A stretch of DNA of 64,000 nt from Xanthostigma xanthostigma. Taxonomy: Eukaryota > Arthropoda > Insecta > Raphidioptera > Raphidiidae. This document shows positions 1 to 10,110 of the stretch, piece by piece (within the stretch, counting starts at the first letter, position 1; each line of letters starts with the position of its first letter). The DNA is taken from positions 23,020,001 to 23,084,000 of the forward strand of contig OY754469.1 in the NCBI GenBank assembly GCA_963575645.1. Reading direction: 5' to 3'. The notes below the pieces were generated by a model that did not search any database, had not been told where the DNA came from, and saw only the letters and a program-made list of their open reading frames with translations. The translations under genes were made by a program, and so were the position numbers.

Positions 1-402
1 TTATGGGAAGAAAATGAACTGGTGGGTCAGTGGACCAAAAGATTAATCCCTGACGTACATACGTGGTTGAGATGCAATCATCGGAACGTGGACTATCACA
101 TGACACAATTCTTAAGTGGTCATGGAAGCTTTAAGAGCTACACTACTAAAATTGGAAAATCAGAAACGGACGAATGTATGTATTGCGGAGAAGCAGACAC
201 AGCCGAACACACTATCTTTTACTGCCCAAGGTGGGAACAGGAGAGGCAGAAAGCCAATGTACGGATGGGAATGACACTAAAGGTCGAAAATTTAATGAAA
301 ACAATCACGGAACGAAGACAAGCGTGGGACATAACGAAAGAAATGATAAAAAATATTATGATAAGGAAGGAGAATGATGAAAAAGTAATACATATGGAAT
401 GA
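1..402 (+). CDS. LINE ORF2 C-terminal fragment (distal RT region and CCHC finger)
   Basis: The frame is open from base 1 with no start in the window; the GTG at 22 is an internal valine codon, so this is a 5'-partial frame of about 133 codons. The product is the end of the endonuclease/reverse-transcriptase polyprotein that copies element RNA into nicked chromosomal DNA. Visible hallmarks, in order, are a G-Q-W-T-x-R-L-I-P-D block, a T-Q-F-L-S-G-H-G-S-F block and a terminal C-x2-C-x7-H-x4-C zinc finger (CMYC...H...C). This arrangement is typical of arthropod R1/LOA-type LINEs. No stop or frameshift interrupts the visible part, so the copy may be fairly recent. The clade assignment is by remembered family motifs, not by a search. 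Confidence 0.8.
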   Translation, partial: LWEENELVGQWTKRLIPDVHTWLRCNHRNVDYHMTQFLSGHGSFKSYTTKIGKSETDECMYCGEADTAEHTIFYCPRWEQERQKANVRMGMTLKVENLMKTITERRQAWDITKEMIKNIMIRKENDEKVIHME

Positions 403-555
403 TGATACATATTGACAGCGGCCATTCTGACGTTATGCCTCACGCAGTTCCGGAATGGTGGTGAACAGGTAGGTGGTTTTTAGTGGGTGGAAATCCCACA
501 CTACCATTATGGTGTCTTTAAAAGATTTTCCCCTACCGAAAAAAAAAAAAAAAAA
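1..555 (+). mobile_element. R1-clade-like non-LTR retrotransposon, 3' end
   Basis: The window opens inside the reverse transcriptase frame of a LINE. The coding part runs to the stop at 400-402, a roughly 135-bp 3' UTR follows, and an A run at about 539-555 marks the 3' terminus left by target-primed reverse transcription. The UTR has a short GTGGG...CCCAC inverted motif (about 483-500), the kind of hairpin seen in R1-clade tails. The 5' part lies outside the window, so truncation and target site cannot be judged. Confidence 0.8.
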
Positions 556-1297
556 GGTACTACAGGGAGAAATATTTATATACTGACAAGAAAACGTTTT
601 CTCTACATTTTTCATCTATGGAATCTTAAATACCAAATAAAAGAGTGATTTTTACTAATCGAACAATTTTTGGGGTCTTGCACACCCCTACCGATAAAAC
701 GAACAGATTTTAATTATATTTGAGTGCATACCTGACAGGCGACGATAGCGAGACATGGTGCGAACAAGAGGGCGTAACACCCGTGATAACTCGAGGTCCC
801 GCGCTATGCCGCTGATGCTGGTGTCTAGCCGGAGATGAGTGGTGGCTCAACGTCTCTGGTGATACGATCACAGCGCTAGGCGAAGCCGGCGACGGAAGCA
901 AAGGGTCTCCGCCACCCAGCCGACTGCTGCATGTACCGCTGCCACCACTGCGGTTCTGCGGTGGTATCGACGGCCAACTGCAAAAACATCAACGACGAAA
1001 TGTCAATCATAAGGGATATAATTCAACAACACGCGGTAGCAGATATATTGTATTAATGTTCTCATCTCTAGCAAATTTGTAATATGAAAAATGTACTTTT
1101 AACGTTTCTAAAACAAACTGAAAGATAGCGTAAAAATAAATGTTTATTAACCGGGCCGAAATAAATCGACACAGTGCAAATCAAGGGCGTAGCTGACTCA
1201 CGTTCAAGTTGAAAAAAATTAAATTAAATTAATTTAAAACATAGCTAAGAACTATTGGTGCAAATAGGTTAAATGGATTGTCTATCTCTATACATAT
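556..1297. other. Unassigned; contains a GC-rich island at 720-985
   Basis: No gene is recognised. Bases 720-985 are clearly richer in G+C than their surroundings. A plus-strand frame without ATG stays open from about 814 to 1080 but matches nothing I know. The segment could be the 3' UTR of another retroelement, since a CTTGCACACCCCTACC stretch near 675 resembles the LINE tail upstream. It could also be a decayed exon. Confidence 0.4.
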
Positions 1298-1803
1298 TAG
1301 TGATGTGCCGGATCGTTAAAAATGCATATCCGAGGATAGGGATCTGAATAGGGATATTTGGTTTCAAGATCCGCGGCGGTAAATATTGCACATCGACCTT
1401 TGGAAAGAGACTATCTGTTATGGGAAAAAGTTATTGACATCTTTATGAGTTAACTCTCATAACAGATTGTCTCTTTCCAAAGATCGATGTGCAATATCTC
1501 ATTATAAAGATAGTTTTTTATTAGTACCTTTGAGTTATATACTATTGGTATGGTACTCACTACGATAAATTTTTGCAATATAAAGGTGCCAAATACGATT
1601 TTAAGAAATAAAAAATAATCTGAATGGAATTTAACAGTTTTTCATTATTACCTAATCACCTATATATATAAAATTTCATCTATGAATTGAGAATTAATAA
1701 GGTAAAAGATCCGTAAAAGATCCGCCATAAAACTAACGGATACGGATCTTTCTTCTCCCTCGGATATCCGCGGATACGGATACGGATATCCGGCACATCA
1801 CTA
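1298..1803. mobile_element. hAT-like MITE with 8-bp target duplication
   Basis: The terminal inverted repeats are TAGTGATGTGCCGGAT and its complement. They are flanked by atacatat (1290-1297) and gtacatat (1804-1811), a 7/8 match of the size hAT transposases make. The subterminal parts carry several GGATATCCG / CGGATAC copies, which in hAT elements often serve as transposase sites. There is no transposase frame, so the element is non-autonomous. A separate foldback (1383-1497) sits inside it. Confidence 0.75.
1383..1497. repeat. Foldback nested in the hAT-like MITE
   Basis: Arms of about 42 nt (1383-1424 and 1456-1497), each with ATATTGCACATCGA at the outer edge, are inverted copies with a few mismatches around a 31-nt loop. 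They are unrelated to the hAT ends, so this is probably an independent small insertion. Confidence 0.7.
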
Positions 1804-1892
1804 GTACATATATGCTAAGCATTCACCATCAATGAGTTTTCGCAAACAAGGAGCAAATTAATGGAAGCTGTAGTTAAAAGATTTGGAAATAA

Positions 1893-2156
1893 TCCTCGCA
1901 AACTATTGTTAAAAAATTAATTGGAAAGAAGCTGAAATCAGAATGCTTCCTCTCCCTCCCCAATCGTTTTGAGTTTGAGTTGGATACGCTTGTGGAGCGA
2001 GGTCTATTTAAGAAGTTTCAGCTTGAAAATCGGAAAGTAACTGTGGTTCATCCTATAAGTAGTTTTTTGAAATTGTCTAGTGAATTTGCACATTTATTAG
2101 GCACGATAGCTAAAGTGCTTAAATATAAAGGATGTATCACAGGACTGAGGACATGA
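1893..2156 (+). pseudogene. Coding-like frame, unrecognised
   Basis: About 87 codons are open to the TGA at 2154-2156 with a non-random amino-acid composition (alternating charged and hydrophobic residues, e.g. ...FELDTLVERGLFKKF...), but there is no ATG near the 5' edge. A second short frame starting at ATG 1861 (MEAVVKRFGNN) runs into this region in another frame, as if one frame had been broken by an indel. I do not recognise a domain. It could be a decayed transposase or host exon, or chance. Confidence 0.3.
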
Positions 2157-2209
2157 AGACGACACAATAGTGAAAGTTGTTAACGACCAGGGATTGCTTT
2201 GTCCTCTTA

Positions 2210-2846
2210 CCATTCCAACCCACAAGTGGGGAATGTTAGGTTACTAGTTTAGGTCACAAAATCACTTTTCAAAATTTTACAATATATTTTCGTTTTGAGG
2301 TCCCCCGAATCCAAAAAACATATTTTTGGAAAAACTCTGTTCGTCTGTTAGTCTGTCTGTGAGCACGATACAGGTCAAACGGATGAGTGGATTGAAATCA
2401 AATTTTGGGAGGATGTTTGGTATGCAAATATAAAGAGCCCTATTGTTTTTGGGGAAAATCTGCGCAAGCGTAGAAGAGATATATGCTATAACGATGTTTT
2501 TTTATGTAATAATGGTATACTTTTCATAACGGCTTATTATTCTATTTATTTTTTCAACATTTTATTCTTATTTTTATAGTTTCGGAAATATTTTGAAAAT
2601 AAAAAAAATCAGCTGTTCTTTTGTTTTGTAGATCTGTCCGAAATAAACTAGTTAGGCATGCGTTGACAGATTTTTACATGAATGTTGGAACATATTATGT
2701 GCGTAACCATGGCAACGAATAGCAAATATCATATTGAATACTAGCCATTACCCGCGTCACCTCACGTGTTATCAGAAATTTTATTTTCTTTATTATACTG
2801 TTCTAAATATTAACATTTTGAAGTTGGAATGGTCCTGTCGCCCAAT
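2210..2846 (-). repeat. Family X dispersed repeat, minus copy
   Basis: This is the inverted counterpart of parts of 8380-8490 (the TTTGCATATCAAACATCCTC / CCAAAATTTGGTTTCAATCC block) and of 14360-14763. In the direction shown it begins with a CTGTCTGTGAGCACG-type motif and passes a GCGCAAGCGTAGAAG minisatellite relic. It ends with the AATACTAGCCATTACCCGC block and GTCGCCCA. It is non-coding; the hAT-like element at 2847 interrupts it. Confidence 0.65.
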
Positions 2847-3324
2847 CAGAGCCGGATTAAGAAGCGAAGGGGCCCGTAGGCGGGACCCTGGGGGGGGGGG
2901 CTATCGCCTACGTAAGGGGACGAAAATCAATTGAAATAAGAATAGCATTTGAAAATGAACTTTTGAAATAATATGAAAAATTATTAATTTATTTATGCTA
3001 TGCCTGTAACTTGCAACATAAACACGATGTACCTTCACATTTTCTCAAATAGCATAACATAAATGAGAAAATTACAAAATGAAAATATTCTGTCACCTTC
3101 TGGAGATCTTAAAAGAAATTATGACGAAGAATTTTGAACAAAAAATTGACAATCTTGTAGCTTTCATGTTTGTATGATATGAATTTTTTTCTAATCCAAA
3201 AAAAAAATCATTTTCATTTTTTTTTATTCATTTTCATTTTTTTCTCAATTTTTTCACTTTGGTGGGGCCCTAAGATTTGAGGGGCCTATAGGCGCCGCCT
3301 ATAACGCCTACACAGTAAATCCGG
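2847..3324. mobile_element. hAT-like MITE with aberrant 3' end
   Basis: The left end is CAGAGCCGGATTAAG, preceded by cgcccaat (2839-2846). The right end reads ...GTAAATCCGG at 3324, lacking the expected terminal C-x-C-T-G. GGGGCCC/GCGCC-rich subterminal blocks (2870-2905, 3262-3300) are inverted relative to each other. A near copy of the left flank, ggcccaat, reappears at 3380-3387, beyond a 55-nt inverted copy of the right flank. That suggests the true insertion site lies there and that the 3' terminus was replaced. Confidence 0.6.
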
Positions 3325-3435
3325 CAAAATTTAATTTATTGTTATGGTTTATACATAAAAAAAATCCAGCCAATTGGGCGGCCCAATTGGCTGGATTTTT
3401 TTTATGTATAAACCATAACAATAAATTAAATTTTG
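3325..3435. repeat. Perfect 111-bp palindrome (55 + 1 + 55)
   Basis: Bases 3325-3379 are the exact reverse complement of 3381-3435, with a single G at the centre. The centre reads CCAATTGGGC-G-GCCCAATTGG. It abuts the truncated end of the hAT-like element at 3324. Confidence 0.9.
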
Positions 3436-4137
3436 TTAGCCTTGTCGCACTCGTCAATTTACTATGTTCTCAATAACTGTAATATTAGGGGGGTTATTGT
3501 TGACATCATAAGGACAGTTTTGTCTAGGTTGAACGGCACTTTGATTCAGAAAAAGTAGTTGAATATGAAAATTGGATTAGTATCGAACATTTAAAATAAC
3601 GATTTTTTTTAATCCGTTTTTGCGTGTTTTTCATTATGAAAAAAAAGTAGGATCTAAATAGCAACTTAAATTTAAGGAGGTTGCTAATGAGTGAGATAAG
3701 GAAAACTTTTACAAAGTTGACAGTTGCCGAGATTACATTGCTACCCAGTTATTTATAATTTTAGACCTTTTCATTCTTGAATTACTTGCATACTCCGCTA
3801 TTTCTCACTTCAGTCTAATAATTTAGAGACCATCATAGTTGCCAGGTAGCCGGTAAAATATCAACACTTACAAATAAATAATAATAATATATAGGAACAA
3901 GCCAGCAAACATGTGGCATCAGTATGCAGTTGGGGGTGTCGAGATGCAATCACAGCTGACGACTACATCGTGATGATTAATTTCCTTATTAACGGATACG
4001 AAACAGTTCTATACATTAGTTTCACGTATAGATACATCTATACCTATTATGTATAGATCAGTCTCCACAGCCAGTCATACTATGTTCAATTACTCAAAAA
4101 TACACTCCAGATCAAAATTAACGCATCACTCAGTTTT
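3436..4137. other. No feature seen
   Basis: AT-rich sequence with a GGGGGG run near 3487 and short microsatellite-like AAT runs near 3875. I see no open frame of note and no match to other parts of the window. Confidence 0.5.
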
Positions 4138-4690
4138 ACCATTCCAACTCTACACTAGCGATGAATGGCACAAAATTCACTTTTAAAAATTTTACAATAT
4201 TTTTTCGTATTAAGGTCTCCAGAGCCCAAAAAACATATTTTTGGAAACGTCTGTTTGTCAGTGAGCACGTTACAAGGTCGAACGTCGTAGCGGATCAAAA
4301 CCAAGTTTTGCTAAGATGTTTGACGTGTAAATATTAATTTTGAGGAAAATCGGCACATGCACAGAATAGACATGGGTTTTTTTTTCTTTTATAATGATAT
4401 ATTTTTTTATATCGATTTATTAATATTCTATTTTCAAGAACGTTTTGTGAAAACAATTTTTTCTAAAGTTTACAGTTTTGAAAATATTTTGAAAATAAAA
4501 AAAATCAGCTGTTCTTTTGTTTTGAAGATGTCAAAAAGAAATTAGTAAGATAGCTGACAAGTATGATTTGGTTAATGTTTACACGTGATACCATATTATG
4601 AAACCAAATGAATAGCAAATATTACATATTTATTACTAATTGTTATCCGGGCAATTTTATTTATTATATGTCAAAATGTCAATACTTTTC
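4138..4690 (-). repeat. Family X dispersed repeat, diverged minus copy
   Basis: It parallels 2210-2700 base block by base block. It shares ACCATTCCAAC, a TTTTACAATATNTTTTCG block, AAAAAACATATTTTTGGAAA, a TGTCAGTGAGCACG motif, the AAATATTTTGAAAATAAA / ATCAGCTGTTCTTTTG block and AATGAATAGCAAATAT. The terminal part has decayed. Confidence 0.6.
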
Positions 4691-5579
4691 CCAATTGGAT
4701 ATATTTTTTATTTTTACTATTCCAGAAATGGATTCTGGAAGCACATTTTGTGTGGAATAAAATCGGGACGAGCTTTGAATTCACAGGTGCTCGTTAACAA
4801 ATAGGATTTAGATCAGCAATATTTCCGCAAAGGAACCATTTTGTGTTTTGGGTGAAGAATTTGCTTCGACGCCTGTACAGAGCTGCAAAGATCCTGCTGA
4901 CAGAAAATCTTTCTGCATGTCACCGGGCACAATCGAGTGAATTACGGTTGAAACTTGACCACTGGGCGACTACTAGTTTAGATTATTAAACATAAACGTA
5001 AACATATTTAGATAGATAGATATTAGATTGTTCACAGGATGCATCACAATATATTTAAAACAGCTAGTTGCGTTTATGAACATTTTTTTTTTTGACCAAG
5101 CAATAAAAGCTAAATTATTGTTTTGCATTTTCATATGTTTATTTCTCGTCACGTCCAAATGTGTGCACTAATTTTAATTAAAAATATTGCAGGAACAGTC
5201 TCGGAAGGTGCAGTAAAATATATTTCTTGACGGTATCTTTCAGTCGTGTATCTTTACTTTCTGTCTATAAAGTCTATTTGAATATTAAGGGCACAAGAAT
5301 AAGTTCTTTACTATTCTTGTGTTAAAAGTTAGCAGAGACATCCTTTATAATGATGTAAACCTTATATATAAAAGTGCTTGACGATTGATTTTCATAAGTA
5401 AAAAATTAAAAGGAACATCTGACGAAATGACAGCTGTCAGCGTAATAAAAATGTTTGAAAACTAGATGTGAAGTCTAAAATCCTACCAAATTAATGGTGG
5501 TATTCTGCATGGTTAGAATTTACAGTGCTGTTAATATTTTGCCACTTTCTAACAAAAACATGTTCTTTTGGAAGAATGT
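4691..5579. other. No feature seen
   Basis: AT-rich sequence without a recognisable gene or internal repeat; short frames only. Confidence 0.5.
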
Positions 5580-6359
5580 AAAAAAAACCAGTGGGAGTAT
5601 ATGCCCAAGTAATTCAAGAATTACAAGGCGCGAAATTTTACGTCATATACCCCGGTGTTTTGTTTGAAAATCGGTGTATATATAATTATATTTAACGACA
5701 CTTGGAGAATAATATAGTATAACTTAATTTACTTATTCTAAGAAAAAAATAACAGTTGAAAATAATGAAACACAGAAAGGAAAATATAATTTTAATAATT
5801 TCATGGTTCTCTATATAATATGTTATTGTGTCATGCAAAAATTAAACCTAACTAACATCTTCAGAACAAAAGAACAACAGATTTTTTTTCAAAATATTTC
5901 TGAAATTATGAGTTTAGAAAAAAAATTTCATAACTTTCTTGTAAAAACAGATAGAAAAATAAACCGTTATGAAAAGTACCCAATTATTATATAAAAACAA
6001 CTTTATAACATACCTATATGTGCCGACTTTAGCTCAAAGAATTTTTTACAAAACTTTCTTTAAAATAAAATAATAAAACATTATAAAAAGTACACCATTA
6101 TTATATAAAAAACAACGATGGCATGTATCTCTTTTGCGCATGCGCCGATTTTTCCCAAAAATTATACAAAACTCTTGTAAAAATAGATCGAATAATAAAC
6201 AGTTATGAAAAGTATACCATTGTTATATACAAACAACTTTATAACTTATACCTCTTCTGCGCATGCGCCGACTTTCCCTCAAAAAACATTTTACAAAACT
6301 TTCTTGTAAAGTAGAATAATAAAACATTATAAAAAGTACACCATTATTATATAAAAAAA
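5580..6359 (+). repeat. Family X, 5' part with degenerate 115-bp minisatellite
   Basis: It begins with the CCAGTGGGAGTAT block also present at 55830 and, inverted, at 24575. From about 5980 it carries degenerate tandem units of about 115-125 bp. Each has an ATTATTATATAAAAAACAAC stretch followed by TCTNTTGCGCATGCGCCGA and a TTACAAAACTTTCTTGTAAA stretch. The short TTGG-element at 6360 and the satellite at 6541 interrupt the same family, which resumes at 8276. Confidence 0.65.
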
Positions 6360-6543
6360 TTGGATGTCTGTAAAGTCGGTTTACGGACGATAGTTTTACG
6401 TAATAAAGTATTCCGCTCGAATATCATATTTAATAATACATTACTGCGCTCTCGCTTGCGCGCACAGGGTCAGGCGGAACGTTACACTTTTTCGTGTGTG
6501 CAGCTGGTGTTTCATCAATTTATAAGACGTTATCATGTCAAAA
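6360..6543 (+). mobile_element. Short TTGG-element copy (about 184 bp)
   Basis: It starts TTGGATGTCTGTAAAGTCGG and ends GACGTTATCATGTCAAAA. It has the same ends as the 197-bp copy at 30839 and the large composites at 14764-22897, without the family X core. The inner segments GTTTTACGTAATAAAG and ATAAGACGTTATCATGTC are imperfect inverted counterparts. It has no coding capacity. Confidence 0.65.
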
Positions 6544-8275
6544 ACTTAGTCCACCATCTTTAGAAGTCCGTCATATTGGATTTAGAGTGACGTCACTTTA
6601 TTTTTCGAGTTATTCTCAGCAAGCCCTTTCATTTGATACCCATATTGTAGGAAAGCATAATAAAATTAGTCCGCCATCTTTAGAAGTCCGCCATATTGGA
6701 TTTAGAGTGACGTCACTTTATTTTTCGAGTTATTCTCAGCAAGCCCTTTCATTTGATACCCATATTGTAGGAAAGCATAATAAAATAAGTCCGCCATCTT
6801 TAGAAGTCCGCCATATTGGATTTAAAGTGACGTTACTTTATTTTTCGAGTTATTCTCAGCAAGCCCTTTCATTTGATACCCATATTGTAGGAAAGCATAA
6901 TAAAATTAGTCCGCCATCTTTAGAAGTCCGCCATATTGGATTTAGAGTGACGTCACTTTATGTTTCGAGTTATTCTCAGTAAGCCCTTTCATTTGATACC
7001 CATATTGTAAGAAAGCATAATAAAATTAGTCCGCCATCTTTAGAAGTCCGCCATATTGGATTTATAGTGACGTTACTTTATTTTTCGAGTTATTCTCAGC
7101 AAGCCCTTTCATTTGATACCCATATTGTAGGAAAGCATAATAAAATTAGTCCGCCATTTTTAGAAGTCCGCCATATTTGAATTAGAGTGACGTCACTTTA
7201 TTTTTCAAGTTATTTTCAGCAAGCCCTTTCATTTGATACCCATATTGTAGGAGAGCATAAAAAACTTAGTCCGCCATCTTTAAAAGTCCGCCATATTGGT
7301 TTTAGACTGACGTCACTTTATTTTTCGAGTTAATCTTAGCAAGCCCTTTCATTTGACACCCATATTGTAGGAAAGCATAATAACATTAGTCCGCCATCTT
7401 TAGAAGTCCGCCATATTGGATTTAGAGTGACGTAACTTTATTTTTCGAGTTATTCTCAGCAAGCCCTTTCATTTGATACCCATATTGTTGGAAAGCATAA
7501 TAAAATTAGTCCGCCATCTTTAGGAGTTGCCATATTGGATTTAGAGTGACGTCACTTTATGATTCGAGTTATTCTCAGCAAGCCCTTTCATTTGATACCC
7601 ATATTGTAGGAAAGCATAATAACATTAGTCCGCCATCTTTAGAAGTCCGCCATATTGGATTTAGAGTGACGTCACTTTATTTTTCGAGTTATTCTCAGCA
7701 AGCTCTTTCATTTGATACCCATATTGTAGAAAAGCATAATAAAATTAGTCCGCCATCTTTAGAAGTCCGCCATGTTGGATTTAGAGTGACGTCACAACAT
7801 TTTTCGAGTTATTCTCAGCAAGCTCTTTCATTTGATACCCATATTGTAGGAAACGTTAATAAAATTAGTCCGCCATCTTTAGAAGTCCGCCATATTGGAT
7901 TTATAGTGACGTAACTTTATTTTTCGAGTTATTCTCAGCAAGCCCTTTCATTTGATACCCATATTGTAGGAAAGCATAATAAAATAAGTCCGCCATCTTT
8001 AGAAGTCCGCCATATTGGATTTAAAGTGACGTCACTTTATTTTTCGAGTTATTCTCAGCAAGCCCTTTCATTTGATACCCATATTGTAGGAAAGCATAAT
8101 AAAATTAGTCCGCCATCTTTAGAAGTCCGCCATATTGGATTTAGAGTGACGTCACTTTATTTTTCGAGTTATTCTCAGCAAGCCCTTTCATTTGATACCC
8201 ATATTGTAGGAAAGCATAATAAAATTAGTCCGCCATCTTTAGAAGTCCGCCATATTGGATTTAGAGTGACGTCAC
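6541..8275 (+). repeat. 120-bp tandem satellite, 15 units
   Basis: Fifteen GTCCGCCATCTTTAGAAGTC-type starts lie 120 bp apart (one unit is 119). Each unit contains TTTCATTTGATACCCATATT and, in 11 of 15 units, the palindrome TGACGTCA; the other four read TGACGTTA or TGACGTAA. Because 120 is divisible by three, several runs of units stay open as a 40-residue periodic frame (6494-6982, 7546-7914, 8026-8322). Stops in other units show that no single protein is encoded. The array ends cleanly at GTGACGTCAC, directly against family X sequence. Confidence 0.95.
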
Positions 8276-8960
8276 CGATTTTCCCCAAAAAAATTACAAA
8301 AATTTCTAGTAAAAATAGATAGAGTAAAAACCGTCTTAAAAACTATATTATTATTATATAAAACAACATTATAAGAGATATATAATTTTACGCATGCGCC
8401 GATGTTCCCCAAAAACAATAGGCCACTTCATATTTGCATATCAAACATCCTCCCAAAATTTGGTTTCAATCCGCTCATCCTTGGTGTCGGAATGATAAGA
8501 AATGTCAAAAGTGACGTTTGCATCTGTCAAAGTATTAGTAAGTTCTAATAATTAGTTATTCAAATTGTTAACTTAGAAGGCGTTGCATTTCAGAAATATT
8601 CGAAACGGCATCCGTTTTTGAACAAATGCTATCTTTTAATTTCATTATTGTCATAAATAAAATTATCAACCAATTTTATTTTAAGACTAAACATACGCAA
8701 TAATTATATTACCATGTTATACCGTGCAACAGAGAGAGATAACCGAAAGATGTTTGCTATCGGTTATATCAGATTGAATTTATTTCTATATAAATGTGTA
8801 TAAAAAAACTGATTGGGCGAATTCTGTTGTACGAAATTTATGTAAAATTTTCTCCTCTTTCGTTTAAGACAGGTTTCGAACCGATCTGATTTAAATTGAG
8901 CGAGTTATAAGCGAAAAACTTCGTTTTTTCTAAATTGCTCCCCTCTGGGGCAAAAATTCA
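8276..8960 (+). repeat. Family X, 3' part
   Basis: It starts with CGATTTTCCCCAAAAA exactly as at 14989. One ACGCATGCGCCGATGTTCC unit follows, then the body with CCTCCCAAAATTTGG, TTCAATCCGCTCATCC, AGAAATGTCAAAAGTGACG and TTCGTTTAAGACAGG. Relative to the copy at 56740 it has about 40 extra bases near 8650-8690 (ATAAATAAAATTATCAACCA) that resemble the Penelope-like terminal repeat at 10664. Confidence 0.65.
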
Positions 8961-9270
8961 AAAATCGGGCGACGTTAGGATTTAAGTTACCCGGAGACGA
9001 ATCGAACAAAAAAAAGTTTTTTAAAATCGGTTAAGGCGTTTGGGCTGTACGCTGGATACAAAAAGCGTGACTCACAGATTCACAGATACACAGATTCACA
9101 GATTCACAGACAAAGCGAGTACATATAGGCGCTTTAGCTTACGCTATTCGCGCCTAAACATTATTCGTTTCTATGGTTCCGCAGTAAGATGCATAGCCCA
9201 CTCACGTATTGTGATTTCAGTTCATATTTTAAAATGTAGAGATTTTTCACAATTTATCAAAAGTTAATAT
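8961..9270 (+). repeat. Dispersed repeat with 10-bp GATTCACAGA tandem
   Basis: GGTTAAGGCGTTTGGGCTGT and TTACCCGGAGACGAATCGAA match, inverted, 24400-24470. Bases 9073-9111 contain four degenerate copies of GATTCACAGA. It is non-coding. Confidence 0.5.
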
Positions 9271-9275
9271 GTAAT

Positions 9276-9349
9276 TTACTAAAATGAAAAACTACTCGCA
9301 ATATAACTGCAAGTAGATTATAATAATTGCAAGTAGTTTTTCATTTTAG
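9276..9349. repeat. Small foldback
   Basis: The arms TACTAAAATGAAAAACTAC and GTAGTTTTTCATTTTAGTA are perfect inverted copies around a loop that carries extra GCAAGTAG-type motifs. Confidence 0.75.
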
Positions 9350-9526
9350 TATATCAATCACTGTAAGTAGAGTATATTTGTTAATCTGTAATTTTTTCGA
9401 AATACTAAATTTAACAATGTTGCCTATACTTTTTTTATCAATGTTGACAACATGACACATTTACTAAATTTGATTTAGATTTTTCCCATTAATACCTACT
9501 TTAGGAATAAATGGGGTAGGACAGGG

Positions 9527-9780
9527 GTGGCAAACCTATGGCACGCGTGCCACAGGTGGCACGCGACAATTGTTGGCACAGCATTGATTGAGATGCAAAA
9601 TCGAAATAATTAAAAATATGCTAGATGCCGAAAACAATTGATTATCATCAAATAACAATTACGAAAAACAGTCATGGAGCTCAATGTATTATCAAAACTA
9701 TTATTTTTATTTACTGATTCATTTTTTGACAACTAAATTTCTTTGATTGCTTGTCGGCACGTCATGGCTACATTAAATGT
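9527..9780 (+). mobile_element. hAT-like element, 5' end fragment
   Basis: CAGGGGTGGCAAACCTATGG followed by GGCACGCGTGCC repeats has the form of a hAT end. No matching right end was found downstream, so this is a truncated or decayed copy and its right boundary is arbitrary. Confidence 0.4.
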
Positions 9781-9989
9781 TTTTGAAAAAAATTGACACC
9801 TGTTAAACAAAATAATTTATTATAAAATATGATTGTTTTCTTTGGCTCTCTAGCTCTTGTGATGAACGTTTTTAATTCTTTGGAATATGTTTGAGGCACC
9901 ATTATTACCCATAGTTACTCCAACAATTTATTCATATCTGAACTACATTATTACGGGTCATACATGCTCTAACTATACAGCATGTTAAG

Positions 9990-10110
9990 TCTTTAGCTTA
10001 TATCGTTTGGCTCTCGGAGCTTGTAACAGATGGAATAACAGATGGACAGACACCGGAGTGAGGCTATAAGTGTTCCGTTTTGGTACGGAACAGTAAAAAA
10101 ATTATAGGGG
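9990..10110 (+). repeat. Tail fragment resembling the 3' end of family X at 57150-57240
   Basis: GGCTCTCGGAGCTTGTAACAG, GACAGACACCGG, GAGGCTATAAGTGTTCCGTT and TACGGAACAGTAAAAAAA parallel the CAGACAGACGGAC...GTCCCGTTTG...TACGGAACCCTAAAAA tail at 57150-57240. Confidence 0.45.

Noticed and set aside
6494..6982. 162-codon 40-residue-repeat protein
   Set aside because: Produced by the 120-bp satellite period; other units carry stops and one unit is 119 bp.
6541..8275. CRISPR-like array
   Set aside because: Units are contiguous 120-bp repeats with no unique spacers, in a eukaryotic genome.
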